Assembly (NCBI GenBank): GCA_951213105.1
Contig: OX578133.1
Span: 145,032,051 to 145,096,050, forward strand
Source of the DNA: Amaurobius ferox
Taxonomy: Eukaryota > Arthropoda > Arachnida > Araneae > Amaurobiidae
Length of the DNA: 64,000 nt
Reading direction: 5' to 3'
Shown piece by piece: positions 13,000 to 25,190 of the stretch (positions are counted from its first letter, which is position 1; the number at the start of each line of letters is the position of its first letter). Below the pieces are notes generated by a model, which worked only from the letters and a program-made list of their open reading frames with translations, was not told the origin of the DNA and made no database searches. The translations under genes and the position numbers were made by a program.

Positions 13000-14555
13000 T
13001 ATAATCAAAAGTATCCAGACACTTTGAATGTTAGAATGATTTTCAAATTTCTAAACAAATACTTGGCAAAGTGTTCTGTAACTTTGGCGATGTGAAGAAC
13101 ATGATTGAACGCACACTTTCCAGTAAAGTTTCGGTGACTTGGGCATTTAGGGGACCACCAAGATATTGCAAAAGGGGGGAATTGTATTTGATCACCATGT
13201 ATCACAAAAAGCTTGAAATGGTTTGTAACTTTCACAAAATAGTTAACAAGCTTTGTTCAATGTGTATAAGCATTTTCGTAAAACAAAAACGTATATTCAT
13301 GAAGATATAAACGTTTCTTTAAAAAAAACCAAATTTTGTTCAATCAAATTTCACGAAAGTTACAGAATATTTGTCAACGTCCAAGAAAAACATTATACTT
13401 CAATTGAAAATTAAAGCATTGAATATACGATAAGATATAAGCATTTGAAGAAACTAAGTTTTTACTGCGCAGGCGCAAAACATAGCAATAGTTTTTTTCA
13501 TGATTTTGTAGTGACTACTGTAAGCAACTTCTATTAAAAAAATCCACTGGAGTATCGTGAAAATTCACAAAGATATCGACGATATAGTGATCAGTTTTTC
13601 TCTGACTCTCTGAAAGTACCTGGATCATAAGGGGAAACATAGTAAAAAGAGAAACAATAAAGCATCCACAACAAACAAAAAATTCAATTTTTAACCAAAA
13701 AAAACCTCAAGAGAATGCAAGTCATCAATATAAAAAACCAGGAAACAATCCTTATAATTACAAATTTTATTTTATTAAATGGAGTGACGAGCAAAGGATT
13801 GAGGGTGATGCAATTGTAAAATCGTCAGAGGGCGACTACAATACATCAACTTCAAATAGCACATTTCATTTAATAGCCTTGTTACTGTGACCAAATGCCA
13901 TTAGACACCCCAATGTGCTATAAATTGAAATAGATTGAGAAATGTGAAAAACTAAAAAGAATTGACTTAAACGCGTGTAGATGATCAACCGCCAGATACC
14001 AGCTTAACATGATGTGCAAAGAACCTGTTGCCAATCATAAAGAGTAATGTCCAAGTTGCCAAACTTAAACATTGTAAAAAGAAAATCATTTCTAAAATAC
14101 AAAAAGGGATGACCACCAGATAAACTCTATTCAAAATACATCAATTGCTATTTAATACATATAGATAAAAATGATTATTATTAACCCTGTAAAATAATTT
14201 TAAAAATTTATAAAAAATGAATCGAATAGACAATCGAATGTTTTAATCGATTATAAAATTTAGACAAAGCCTACCACAGACACATTGCATCTATCTCCTG
14301 GGAAAATGCACTGTTAGATGATGCATGTGTAACAATATGTTTAATAATAGTAACATTAGCCATAAGTAGCAGTATAATAAAAAAGATGGGGAATTGAATA
14401 GAATTCCTATAGTGATTTTACCATGTTAAGATGCATTTAACAAAGCTGAGTTACCCTAAACTTTTTAACTATACTATTAACCAAATATAATGAAAAAAAA
14501 TATGATTTACTAATTTGAATACTAATTCTTTATATGTAATTGATGAAATTTTCTA
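13000..14555. other. No gene recognised
   Basis: ATCAAAAGTATCCAGACACT near 13004 resembles one end of a Tc1-type element, but no matching inverse end was found. The remainder is AT-rich with no motif. Confidence 0.4.
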
Positions 14556-14559
14556 ATTG

Positions 14560-16316
14560 ATAATCTATAAATTCAAAACAATTGATTTTTAATGATGTTA
14601 CGAAATATTTGAACAGAATTACATGAAGTAAAAGGTAATAATTTATTGATATTAAAATAAAAATAATCTTCTTTATCATATAAATTATAAGTTATTCTAT
14701 TCGAAGATTCAATACATAAATTTAAATCCAGAAAGTTAACATTGTCACTAATAGAAGGTACATTATTAAAAGATTAACCTGATAGAAATCGATTTTGATA
14801 TTATTTAAATCCGTAGTAACAACACAAATCAGATCGTATATATAGATATATATCATGTCAAAATGCTTACCAATTTGCCTTACTTCGCGTATTCAGATGT
14901 TTGGTAAAATGGGTTTGTGCTGCTGTTAGAAGTGGAGTTGTATTGAGAATGCATGAGTAGAATGTGATACATAAAATAAAAGGGTTAAAATCAGTGCAAA
15001 GAAAGTTCTTTCAACTTGTTTATTAATAAGGCGTTAACACCGCTTGTTATTGAAGGAAGTCATAAAACTTTCTATTATTGAGGAAAATTGTACATAGTAT
15101 TAAGTATTTTCAGTCGATTGGTACACGAAGATGAAACTATGTTCTAACAAAGCGCTTATTTCTTAACATAATGTTGACTATTCAATTTTTAAACAACTAG
15201 TTTCTATGCTCATGAAGAATAGTGAGAGAAGCATTTTACATTAAATTGAAATTGATAACGTTAGCCATAAAGAGTGGTTTTAATTTGATTTTTTGTATAT
15301 AAATAGTGATATCTGGTTATCTGTTTTGCTAACTAGATAACCAACTTTGATAACGAGATACTAGATAAATTAATTGGCTGAACTCATTTGGATGGGTGGT
15401 TTTCTTTTCGAAGGCAGATAGGATGGGTAAAAGGCAATAATTGTATTATGTGCTTGAGGTGTGTAAAACCAATAAAATAACATCATCAATATAACGAAAG
15501 TGGAGATGCTTTGTGCTTGAAAGAAGATTGCTTTTCATATAAGTAGATATATAAATTAGCTAGCAAGGAGCTGCTAATAGAGCCTTGTAGTACTCCAAGC
15601 ATTTTTATACACACTGAATTACCATGTAGAAAATACATTTTACTTAGAACAAAAAGCAAAAAGTTGTTAAATGAAGGAATCATATTTAGTAAGAATATTT
15701 AAGTCTATATTGAGAAGTTGTTTAATTGCTGAAAATAGATCTTGTCGATATTATTGAAAAAAATAATGACGTTCACAGTTTGTACATAAAAAGTAGAAGT
15801 TAAGTATTGCAATTTTTGTATTAAATCATAACTATTCTTGAGAATGCAAAGAATCTTATCACACACTCTTTCTTGAAATATCTAAATACTTTTAGAACTT
15901 TTTATTTGATTCTGTAGCATATGGATTATGTCCACTGGTTACAGATCTAGATTCTACAGGTTTTTTTATGAAATTAGGGAATTAGATCTAGGTTTTATTT
16001 AAGTTTTGATGAGTGTCTACAAATTGTTTGGATTTGGATATTAGTTTCCTTCTTAAATCATGTTCTTTGCTATTTGAACGTGCTATTACTAAGTGTGGAC
16101 AAAATAGTTTTCATATAGAAATACTTGCAAAATATTGCTTAATACAGAAATACTTGAAAAATATGTAGCTTTATCAACATAAGTAAATAGTAAATAAAGT
16201 TGCAGTTGGTTAATTATTTGTTTTAATAGCGTAATTTTAAAATTTGAACTGAAGATAGATATAGATATGTGATAAAGAATTTTGAAGAATGGATAAAACT
16301 TCAGTTTTCCAAACAT
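14560..16316 (-). pseudogene. Decayed Naiad-like reverse transcriptase relic
   Basis: In pieces on the minus strand: QLQLYLLFTYVDKAT (near 16190) matches the motif 1 region. PNFIKKPVESRSV with TSGHNPYATESNK (15890-15985) matches the HKxP/GHN block. LGVLQGSISSSLLANLYIY (15540-15610) is motif B. RYIDDVI (about 15475-15495) is motif C. A second motif C-like piece, IYTIDLICVV, lies near 14840, followed by sequence resembling the region after motif C of the 25-kb element. Two motif C regions 650 bp apart suggest tandem or nested partial copies, which are common for Penelope-like elements. Many stops and indels make it non-functional. Confidence 0.7.
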
Positions 16317-16489
16317 TTAAATGTTTCTACCGGTTTCAAAGCCATAAACAGTCTCCTTCTTTAGGACCAACTAGAAGCGCGATCTCACTTACTCAGTCGA
16401 CAACTGAGGTTAGTTAGTGTATAACAAATGATAGATCAAAATTGTATTTCAAGATGATCGATTATATGTGTAATGCTTTGAAAGATAAA

Positions 16490-17145
16490 TAAGATCCATT
16501 CAAAATTTTCGTTTCATACCCCAAAATTTATAGATTAAATTTATAGATTATTTATTAAATACTACATGGTTTATTCAAATTTTGCGTTTCAAGCCCGAAT
16601 AAGATGATTCGGCTCTGGCAAATACTGCAAGATCTATTCAAAATTGGCGTTTCAGCTCTAAAAATTTGTTTACCTAGATCTGGCTAACACTGCAAGATCC
16701 ATTCAGAAATTTGCATTTCAGCCCCCCCCCCCCCAAAAATTGATTATCCGCCTCTGACACATACTGCAAACTTCAATCAAAGTTTGCATTTCAGACCCTA
16801 AAATGTCATGATCTGGCTCTGGCACCTACTGACAGCTCCATTCAGAGTTTGCTTTCCAAGCCCAAAAATTTGCTGACTTTCATCTAGCAAATACTACAAG
16901 ATCCTTGCAAGGCTTATGTTTCAAGCAACATAATTGTTGACTCGGCTCTGGCAAAATAACGAAATCCATTCAAATTTGCGGTTCAGTTCACAAAATTTTT
17001 ATATCTGGTTCCGGTAATTACTGCAAGCTACAAGGTCCATTCAAAATTCAAGCCTCAACTTTCTTAATCAGATTCTAACAAGTGCTACAGTGTCCGCACA
17101 AAATTCTCCGAAATTTGTTGATCCGGCTCCGACAAATGCTCTTTA
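16490..17145. repeat. Diverged ~65-bp tandem array
   Basis: About nine units with GGCTCTGGCAAATACTGCAA, then GATCCATTCAAAATTTGCG-like and TTCAGCCC. The ACTGCAA landmark recurs at roughly 16624, 16689, 16763, 16828, 16893, 16956, 17019 and 17082. Most spacings are 63-65 bp; the unit with a C tract (about 16723) is 74 bp. Confidence 0.85.
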
Positions 17146-17385
17146 AAGATTTTTTGCGACGTCCAGTAAAGCATAAAATGAATAACATTAGAGTAATATA
17201 ATAATTAATTCATCACTCTCTTATTCAGTTCTATTTTGTAAATTTTACTTTAAACCTGTCCATTCCGTCGTTTTTTCTATGTTTAACCGTATTCGGATCG
17301 ACAAATTTACTCCCAATACTTTTCAATTTACACCCAATAATTTACGGGCACCCAATAATTTACGACAAATTTACACCCAATAATT

Positions 17386-17911
17386 TACGGGCCACGGCCC
17401 ATTTTTGGATTACCTTTACTTTTTTAAATTTAAATCAACCTCTTGCTGTTCCTGCGGTTCCTTTGGAGATGCAGACCACTGCGTCTTTGCTTGCCCCCTC
17501 TCTAAACCTTTTCATCTTTCTAAACCTTCCCCCGCTAATTCCGCGGCCTGGTTCTCGAGTGTCTGCTCGAATAAAACTTCAATTAACAAAATTAAAAACT
17601 GTGTTCTCATAGCGAGAGAAATATCCAACAAAATCACTTGAATAGCCTGAGAGCCATTGCTGCTTTTAACTTTTTCTCTGGTTGTTGATCCCCTTGGTTT
17701 TTACTTGCTCCTCCCCGGTGGTGCCGCCTTCCCTTTTATTTTGGTTTGCTGTGTTTTTTTGGTGTTGTGTTTTGTTTTTGATTACTGCTTTGTTTGTTTG
17801 CTGTTTTGTTTAGTTGTGTTTTTCCTGGTGTTGTCGCCGGATCTCTTCCCGGCCGTCCAATTAGATACTCAAGTCCTCTGGATGAGTCGGACGGTCTGGG
17901 TCTTCACACTC
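17386..17911 (+). mobile_element. 5'-truncated LINE, 3' end
   Basis: Starts abruptly within the coding part (reading TGHGPF) and ends in a 270-bp 3' UTR. The UTR is T- and GTTTT-rich and closes with CTTCCCGGCCGTCCAATTAG and then GAGTCGGACGGTCTGGGTC (to 17902). Truncation at the 5' end is usual for LINEs. The terminal ~65 bp matches the SINE tail at 18145-18200. Confidence 0.8.
17387..17641 (+). pseudogene. LINE ORF2 C terminus with CCHC motif
   Basis: TGHGPF is followed by CCSCGSFGDADHCVFACP, which is C-x2-C-x7-H-x4-C. This knuckle follows the RT or RNase H domain in I/Jockey/R1-like LINEs. The frame continues to a TGA at 17639-17641. The RT itself is not in the window; which clade it belongs to cannot be settled. 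Confidence 0.75.
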
Positions 17912-17924
17912 ACACCCAATACTT

Positions 17925-18205
17925 TAGGGTGCGGTATCCCAGTGGTTGCACATGAGAATTGCACTCGGTAGGCCCGGATTCGATTCCCGCCACTGCCAAA
18001 ACTGCCGCCGTGTTCACGCAGAGTACGATCACGTTAAACATGCGGGTCCGTAAGTGCTTCCGAGAGGTTGGTGGTAGGGGTAGGAGGGTACAGTCCCTGT
18101 GGATGTCTCCCCCACCGGGTTCCGGTCTAAATTGGGTGGCACTTCCCGGCCGTCCAGTTACCTTACACCTTTCTGGTAGGTCGGACGGTCTGGGTCTCAA
18201 CAACA
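17925..18205 (+). mobile_element. tRNA-headed SINE with perfect target duplication
   Basis: Flanked by ACACCCAATACTT at 17912-17924 and 18206-18218. The head has an A box in GGTATCCCAGTGGTTGCA and a B box in GGATTCGATTCCCGCC. The body (GTTAAACATGCGGGTCCGTA, GAGAGGTTGGTGGTAGGGG) and tail (GGTAGGTCGGACGGTCTGGG) match the copies at 4324, 10614 and 33022. It sits directly after the LINE, in that LINE's own end. Confidence 0.93.
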
Positions 18206-18254
18206 ACACCCAATACTTAGTGTCAGGATTGGGCGTACAATGCCCCCTTATTTC

Positions 18255-18530
18255 TCCAAAAAATGTTCATAATTTTATTTATTGGTAGTACCAAACGGGC
18301 TGTTAGCATTAGGTTAATTGGACATGTCCGTGATATCAAAAAAGAAAAAATTTCCACTACTTTATCTCAAACTGTTCTCAATGAGCATTTAACTTTTTGC
18401 AGCCTTGTTTATATATCTTTATCGGAATTTCGACCCTGTTCAGAAACTTAGCTTTGCTTGGCATCTTATCCTCGATTCCATAAAAGTTAAACTGTCTGCG
18501 TACATAAATATTTTAAAAAAATTATTTTTA
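18255..18530 (+). pseudogene. Possible GIY-YIG nuclease fragment
   Basis: FIGSTKRAVSIRLIGHVRD resembles the YIG...R...H core of GIY-YIG nucleases. After a frameshift, NFDPVQKLSFAWHLILDS resembles the C-terminal part of canonical Penelope-type nucleases. No upstream RT is adjacent; the SINE at 17925-18205 lies just before it. The call rests on short motifs only. Confidence 0.4.
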
Positions 18531-18559
18531 TAAACCAATTTCCTGGCCTGGGTTTTGGT

Positions 18560-20270
18560 ATGGTAAAGTATATACTTTGCAAATTTGTTTATCTTCTGAT
18601 ATTAGGAAAAAACTGTCACCAATTGGCCTTCGATAATATGCAAAGCTTAGTTGGTGAGTTGGCTGTATTTAAGCTCTTTGTACTGTGTACTTATATGTTT
18701 TTGATGAAGGCGGCGTCTATACACTCGAAAGCGCTAAGGCGAGGTGTTTTTTTTTTATTTGTTTTTTGTAATTAAAGTCCTATATTATGTAAATTAATTT
18801 TTTATTGGAAGTTTTATTATTGGTAAAGAATAACAATTCTAAGCGGGAGTAATGAATTAGAACATACATAGTTACATAAAACTCGATGGCTGATACTATT
18901 TTGAACATCTATGAATACAAATGCTATCTTTGTTATCCAATATCAATTCCATACGAAAGTTTTCAGGGAACAATTTTCCCCTCTCAGAGTTTGATGAGGG
19001 ATAGAAAGAACAATGTTTCGAAAAACTGATTCACACACTCGTTATTACCCGCCACTTCTTAAATTTATTTTATTTTAAATACAACAAAAAGAATCGATAA
19101 GGGGGTTGTTCTTCAAATTTTTTTTTCAGGAAATAAAATAGCCTTATTCTCATGTACAGATACATTGCGGAAAATATTTCCCACATGTAGTTGCAAAAAA
19201 GTTCCGGCTCTTTGTCTACACTGCACAAATATATCTAGATCGTTTACAATAATACGCAAATATTTGTTTCTTTTAACATTTCATCCAGAAAAGAATTTCA
19301 TATAAATAAAACAGAAATCAATAACTAACTTATTTTCCCATAGACATAAAATCCAACATTTTTTAAGCTAGAGAATCGATAAAACGACAAAAGAATAAAT
19401 GTAATTTTGTTATATTAATTTTATTTTATAATTTGATACAGTTTGATACAGTTTACAGTTTGATACAGATTACAGTTTGATTCAGCTTTCAAAAAAACAA
19501 TTTTTTTCTGTAAAATGTGTGTATTTAAATAATATTTATTGTCTAAATTAAAAAAATCCAATTTTGCTTTCTTAAAATAATTGTTTGCAATGGTTGTCTG
19601 CAATCGTGTTAAACATTTCCAATAATAGGGCGATTCTATACACGGATTGGGGTGGTTTAAAACATTTTTAAGTAAAAAAAAAAAGAGTAAAAGACAATTC
19701 ACACATGTTTGAATTTCCCATTCACTTTAGTTCTACATTGGAAAAATACAAAGAAATGTAAAAATTTAAGGAGTCAGTTATCTAACAAAAACTCATCACT
19801 ATCTTCCTTTGAAGAGCTTAAATACTGAACTTTATTTTTATTGTTATCACATTTATATGGCTATACTTGGATTCCTACATAAATCATAACTTGTTTTTAG
19901 AATTTAAAAACAATGTGCTGGGGTAATCTTACATAATAAAGAAAGGTGTGCGTGTGTGTGCGCATGCAGTCTTTAGCGACAAATCAAAGTATCGTACGTC
20001 CATAAATTTTGGTACACGGGGACTTAAGAACCCGAATAGGTGCAACTCGCCGTTATTTATTTATTTTTTTTAATTTCGAATTCATTTTTTAGTTATTTTA
20101 TATTTTACCACGATTTACAAAGATTTTTGCCCGTATTTACAAAAATCGATTCCTTGGCGACTTAAAATATCCATCTTGACACCATCGGAAAGATCGGAGA
20201 ATGTTTTTTCCAACAATACTTGAAGTGACGCCGTGGATCAATCCCTCCCCCAACCCCTTCATATTTATTT
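18560..20270. other. No recognised feature
   Basis: AT-rich. A few direct copies of GTTTGATACAGTTT-like sequence occur at 19434-19484, and a short GTGTGTGC run near 19948. No coding. Confidence 0.5.
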
Positions 20271-22345
20271 ACTAGCAGCATACCCGTTCTTCGTACGGAA
20301 TATATAATATAAAGAAACTTATAACTCGCAATCATGTGCAAATTCTGTTAAAATAGTAAATTTATTGCTACTAAAGAGAAGTTTATGAATATCTGTTCTC
20401 ACTATGCAAAATTATCTTCACGGGCAGATCTGAAGAATAAAACATCCTGCCCCTTTTGTAAGCAAATTTACAAAAAAAAAAAGGAATTGAATCAATATAT
20501 GCAACCCCGTACTACTTATATTGTCGCAGATTAGAAAATATGCCAGTGTGTTAGTAGAAGATTACCCGTATTACAATATAAGTCTCAAAAATGTTTGCCA
20601 AAATAAAAGAGATGACGTAATAAATTGGAAATATCAATAATCAATTGGAAATATAATAATCTTTATACCAGAAGGCGTAATTGATTCCAATATATGCCAA
20701 TATATATCAAAATATATTCCAATATACCTGTACTACTTATATTCTCGTAGATTAGAAGATATAATGCATTTGTTGAAGATTACTCGTACAACGTACTATA
20801 TATGAGTTTCAACAATTTTCGTCATAATAAAACAATGGCATAATAACTTGAAAATATCAATAATCCCTGAATCAACAGTCCCCGAAAATATCAATTATAA
20901 GAATGTTTAAACCTGAAGACCGTAATTGATATTATCCAGTCAAAAATGCAATGTCAATGACGTTTATTTTATATACATATCTTTATTTTATTCAAATCGG
21001 AAAAGATTTAATATAAAATCGTATGCCGCATAACACATTGGATCCGTTGCTAAGCGACATGATATCATTTGCTTCAAATAAATTGATGGAAATCATATCG
21101 TCTGAATAATGCGATCTCCATGTAAGGTTTGGCGACATTTTCGTCAATTTAGCGATAACTTAAAAAATCGCCAAATTTATCGCCAAGTGGGACTGTAGAA
21201 CGGATAGTCACATTTTGCGACAAATTGACGAAACATCATCACATTACTATCCCCTAACAAAACACAATTATTTTCATTTATTAAGCCCGATTTTATCAAT
21301 TACAGGATATTTTTATGGACTCACAAATACTTTTATGAATTTCGTGATATTAAAAAAATTCGTTAAATGAGTCACTAAGTAGAATGGATGGATTGATCGA
21401 CAAATGCTACCGAAACATCATTTCAGTACTCTATTCTAAAAAACAAATCATTGATTTGGGTCAATTTTATAAATTTAGAAACATTTCCGCTAATTTGGTA
21501 AAGTTTAAGAGAAGTTACCAAGTTATTTAGAGATATTCCGCTAAATTCGTAGCTCTGAATTTGCAGATCTGAAGAATAAAATGTCCTGATCCCGTTTGTA
21601 TATACTAAATGAAAACACTAAAATTGTATTATAAGATACACCCGTTCTACTCTTTTTATGCTTCAACAATGCTAAATGAATTTATTGGGTAAACACAGTA
21701 TATGAGTCTATTAGCTAAACACAATATATGAGCTGGAAATCTCTTTGCTAAAATAAATGAAAGTGATGTACACAGTCCGCAATTTGTATAATTAAAAGAA
21801 CAATCAAACCGTTCATTTAAAAAATATATTTTTACATCCATTTATTTATCATTCAAATAGAAAAAATAATAATAAATATTAACAACACATTTAATTTCAT
21901 TCCGTTGCCGAGCAACATGATATAAGATAGAATCTTCCTCATAAAATGCAATATTTAATAGCCATTTTTATTTCTTTATACTTTTCATTGTTCAGTAAAA
22001 GCTTGTGAAATATTAACCAAGGAGATAGATTTCCCATTTAAATCATGTTTCAAACAATTCATGTTTTCAGAAAGTGACTATTTAGTGCAAAAAATCTCCC
22101 CTCAAACTCAGAGATGCAGTTTTAATTCACTTTCAAACAATTTTCAAGCTTTTCGTTTGGACAAACCACGGAGTTAGAGAGTAGAACTCCTAGGGAAAAG
22201 CTTCGATTTTCATTAATATCTCGACAACCCCTGGTCTTAGATACTCGAAACTTGGACTAAATTTATGGGGGCTATTTAAAGGCTATCCCTAAAATTTCAT
22301 CAAATTCGATTCAGCCGTTCTCCCGTGATGATGAGACAAACGAAA
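20271..22345 (+). repeat. Family P cluster
   Basis: Starts TACTAGCAGCATACCCGTTC and ends TTCTCCCGTGATGATGAGAC, as in the 53-kb copy, but expanded to 2 kb. Parts such as GATCTGAAGAATAAAA appear at about 20430 and 21566. Short TTGGCGA-type sequence at 21130-21500 resembles family H. Confidence 0.6.
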
Positions 22346-22356
22346 ATATCGTTTTT

Positions 22357-22482
22357 TACTTTCCTTATATACATAATGTATAAGGAAAGTATTGTGACGG
22401 GGTCGAAAATTCGAATTCGAGTTTTCGACGGGAGAGCACGTTTCAAGCATCCCTGATCACGAATCAAACATTTTTGAAGTGA

Positions 22483-22554
<72 letters not shown>

Positions 22555-23347
22555 TATGTGTGTATGTGTGTGTGTGTGTCAGTGAGTCTGTGGAGACGAT
22601 AACTGACGAACGAATGGACCGATTCGAACCAAATTTGGTACAAAAATCACAATCCGTAAACACTGGAAGCCTATTGTTTTTATATGCAATCGAATGTTCA
22701 GAACCCCCCTAAATTTTCGAATGAAATTTTGAAAAAATCGTCAAAAAATTAAAACCACTAATAAAGTTGCGCAAATAGACACTTCTTATGTAATTTTTCA
22801 TTAGAAAACGATTGACATAAATTTTAGAACGCTAACATGAACCGTTCTCGAGATATAGCACATTTTTCAAAAAAATTATGGAAAAGTCACATAAAAAAAA
22901 AAAATTCCTATTGAGAAACATGTTCACTTTTCATATGTAATACCATGCGATAAATTGAGTGACATCATTCTCGTGGATCTAGCTCGTTCCATTCTTGAAA
23001 AAAGATACTTTGAATAATACTTTTGTATTTGAACGCCAATAGTCATTTATCTGCTTTAAGAAAAACTTATTTCTTGGTGCATAACGCTTGGCGAGATTTT
23101 GGCGACGAATTTGGCGGAATGTCGCCAACTTGGCGACTTTTTTGAAATGTTGCCAAATTAACGAAAATCTCGCCAAAGGGATAAAAATGACGCTAAATCA
23201 ATGAAAATGACGACTAATTGTCGAAAATTCAATATCTTGGAAAGAATATTAGTATCTACTACAAGAAAATCCTATTTTTTTACTGTAAAAGTAGTAAATT
23301 CATTACATTATATAAGGAAAGTCATGTGTTGCCCACATCAGATTTTA
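22357..23347 (+). repeat. Family H, full-looking copy
   Basis: Begins with a near perfect 35-bp palindrome: arms TACTTTCCTTATATAC-like and GTATAAGGAAAGTA (22357-22391). Then come GTGACGGGGTCGAAAATTCG, (TG)32 at 22487-22550, GAGACGATAACTGACGAACG, a TTGGCGA-rich block and an end at TTGCCCACATCAGATTTT. No protein coding recognised. Confidence 0.75.
22487..22550. repeat. (TG)32 microsatellite
   Basis: Pure TG run inside family H, at the position where other copies carry shorter TG, TATG or CA (inverse) runs. Confidence 0.97.
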
Positions 23348-23584
23348 CATTAAGTATATAAGGAAAGTAAAAAAGTAGCTGACACCGCCGGTAATGACGA
23401 CGACACTTTTTCATTTCTTGTTTCACGAGATTCTTTGCTTCGTACCGCAAAAACCATTTCATATAGAAATATAAAATTTGGTACACTTGTAGAAAAAGCT
23501 TTGGGGAATACGCTGAATTAAACCGGTTTTTGATATATATTGTAGCTTAAGAAATATTTAATGTCAAAATCAAAGTCAAAATAT

Positions 23585-24245
23585 TACTTTCCTTATATAC
23601 ATAATGTATAAGGAAAGTATTGTGACGGGGTCGAAAATTCGAATTCGAGTTTTCGACGGGAGAGCACGTTCCAAGCATACCTGATCACGAATCAAACATT
23701 TTTGAAGTGGTGTCTGTGTGTGTGTGTGAAAGTATGTGTGTGTGTGTGTCAGTGGGTCTGTGGAGACGATAACTGACGAACGAATAAACCGATTTGAACC
23801 AAATTTGGTACAAAAATCACAATCCGTAAACACTGGAAACCTATTGTTTTTATACGTAATCGAATGTTCAGAACCCCCTAAATTTTCGAATAATATTTTG
23901 AAAAAATCGTCAAAAAATCAAAACCACTAATAAAGTTACGCAAATAGACATTTCTTATGTAATTTTTCATTAGAAAACGATTGACATAAACTTTAGAACG
24001 CTAACACGAGCCGTTCTCGAGATATTGTACATTTTTCAAAAAAAATATCAAAAAGTCATATAAAATTTAAAAAAAATAGTTCCTATTGATAAACATGTTC
24101 ACTTTTCATATGTAATACCATGCGATAAATTGGGTGACATCATTCTCGTGGATCTAGCTCGTTCCATTCATGATAAAAGATTCTCTGAGTAACACTTTTG
24201 TATTTGAATACCAATAGTCGTTTATCTGCTGTAAGAATAACTTAT
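23585..24245 (+). repeat. Family H, second direct copy
   Basis: Repeats the same palindrome (23585-23619) and landmarks. The TG run is short (about 23715-23750). The right end is missing; it stops before the (TA)n next to the Naiad element. Confidence 0.75.
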
Positions 24246-24343
24246 CTGTATATACATATTTTAACGTTCTATAATTTGTAAATAAATTATTTTGAAAGTT
24301 TTGTAACGTACAATATTATCATATTATATATTATTTATTATTT

Positions 24344-24346
<3 letters not shown>

Positions 24347-24382
<36 letters not shown>
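24347..24382. repeat. (TA)n microsatellite at Naiad 3' side
   Basis: 18 TA units directly adjoining the 3' end of the Naiad element. Confidence 0.95.
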
Positions 24383-24388
<6 letters not shown>

Positions 24389-25190
24389 TAAATAAAAATT
24401 GAAAGATTTTAATCGAAAATTATGCATAAACTACTGTTTGTACAAAAAAAACCATCTCTAGCATATCTGTTACAAATGAGTAACTATAGACCAAGACTAA
24501 GGATAAAAATAGAAGGTAACATATTACTACAATGGAAAGGGGGATGAGAAGAATATTAGAATACAAAATTCACAATTAAAAGTATATAAATATAAATAAA
24601 CATAAAAAGAAAACACGGCAAAAATGAGAAAAGGCAATAATAATTAGCTCAAGATAAAAGATTAAGACATAGAGAACAATCAATTGAAACTACACAAAAA
24701 ATGGCGGTTAGTTCGAAATTACATTCTCATCAGGACAGCCATACAATTCGAATTAAAACCGATAGAATAGCCAGTTTCTGACAATGGCGATAGTATTTAA
24801 CTATAGACACCATTGGAACTGTCTACTGGCTAGAGGAAGGAGAAAAATAAATCAATTGAATTACAAATCAGAAAAATAATACCTCCTCGAACAGAAATAT
24901 GAACTCATAAGCATTGTTACCACATGTAAGTTGAATCAGCGACTGAGCATTTCACCTCACTTCGTCAATGCGAGTGGGCACCGGAATGAATACATTTGAA
25001 CGATACATAATATGTATGGAGACTTTCAAAAATAGTAATCAGTATAGGACTCAGGACAAGTGGAAAATAGTCATTCGAAAATAGTAAACAGTATTAGACT
25101 CAGGCCAAGTGGTAAGTTAGGTGATAAGAATGGGTGAATTCTCAAAATTGAGTTATCCAATCAAAGATAAATAATGCATGTGTAAAATTA

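Noticed and set aside
22457..22712. Reading frames of Val-Cys and Thr-His repeats
   Set aside because: They are translations of the (TG)n tract in family H.
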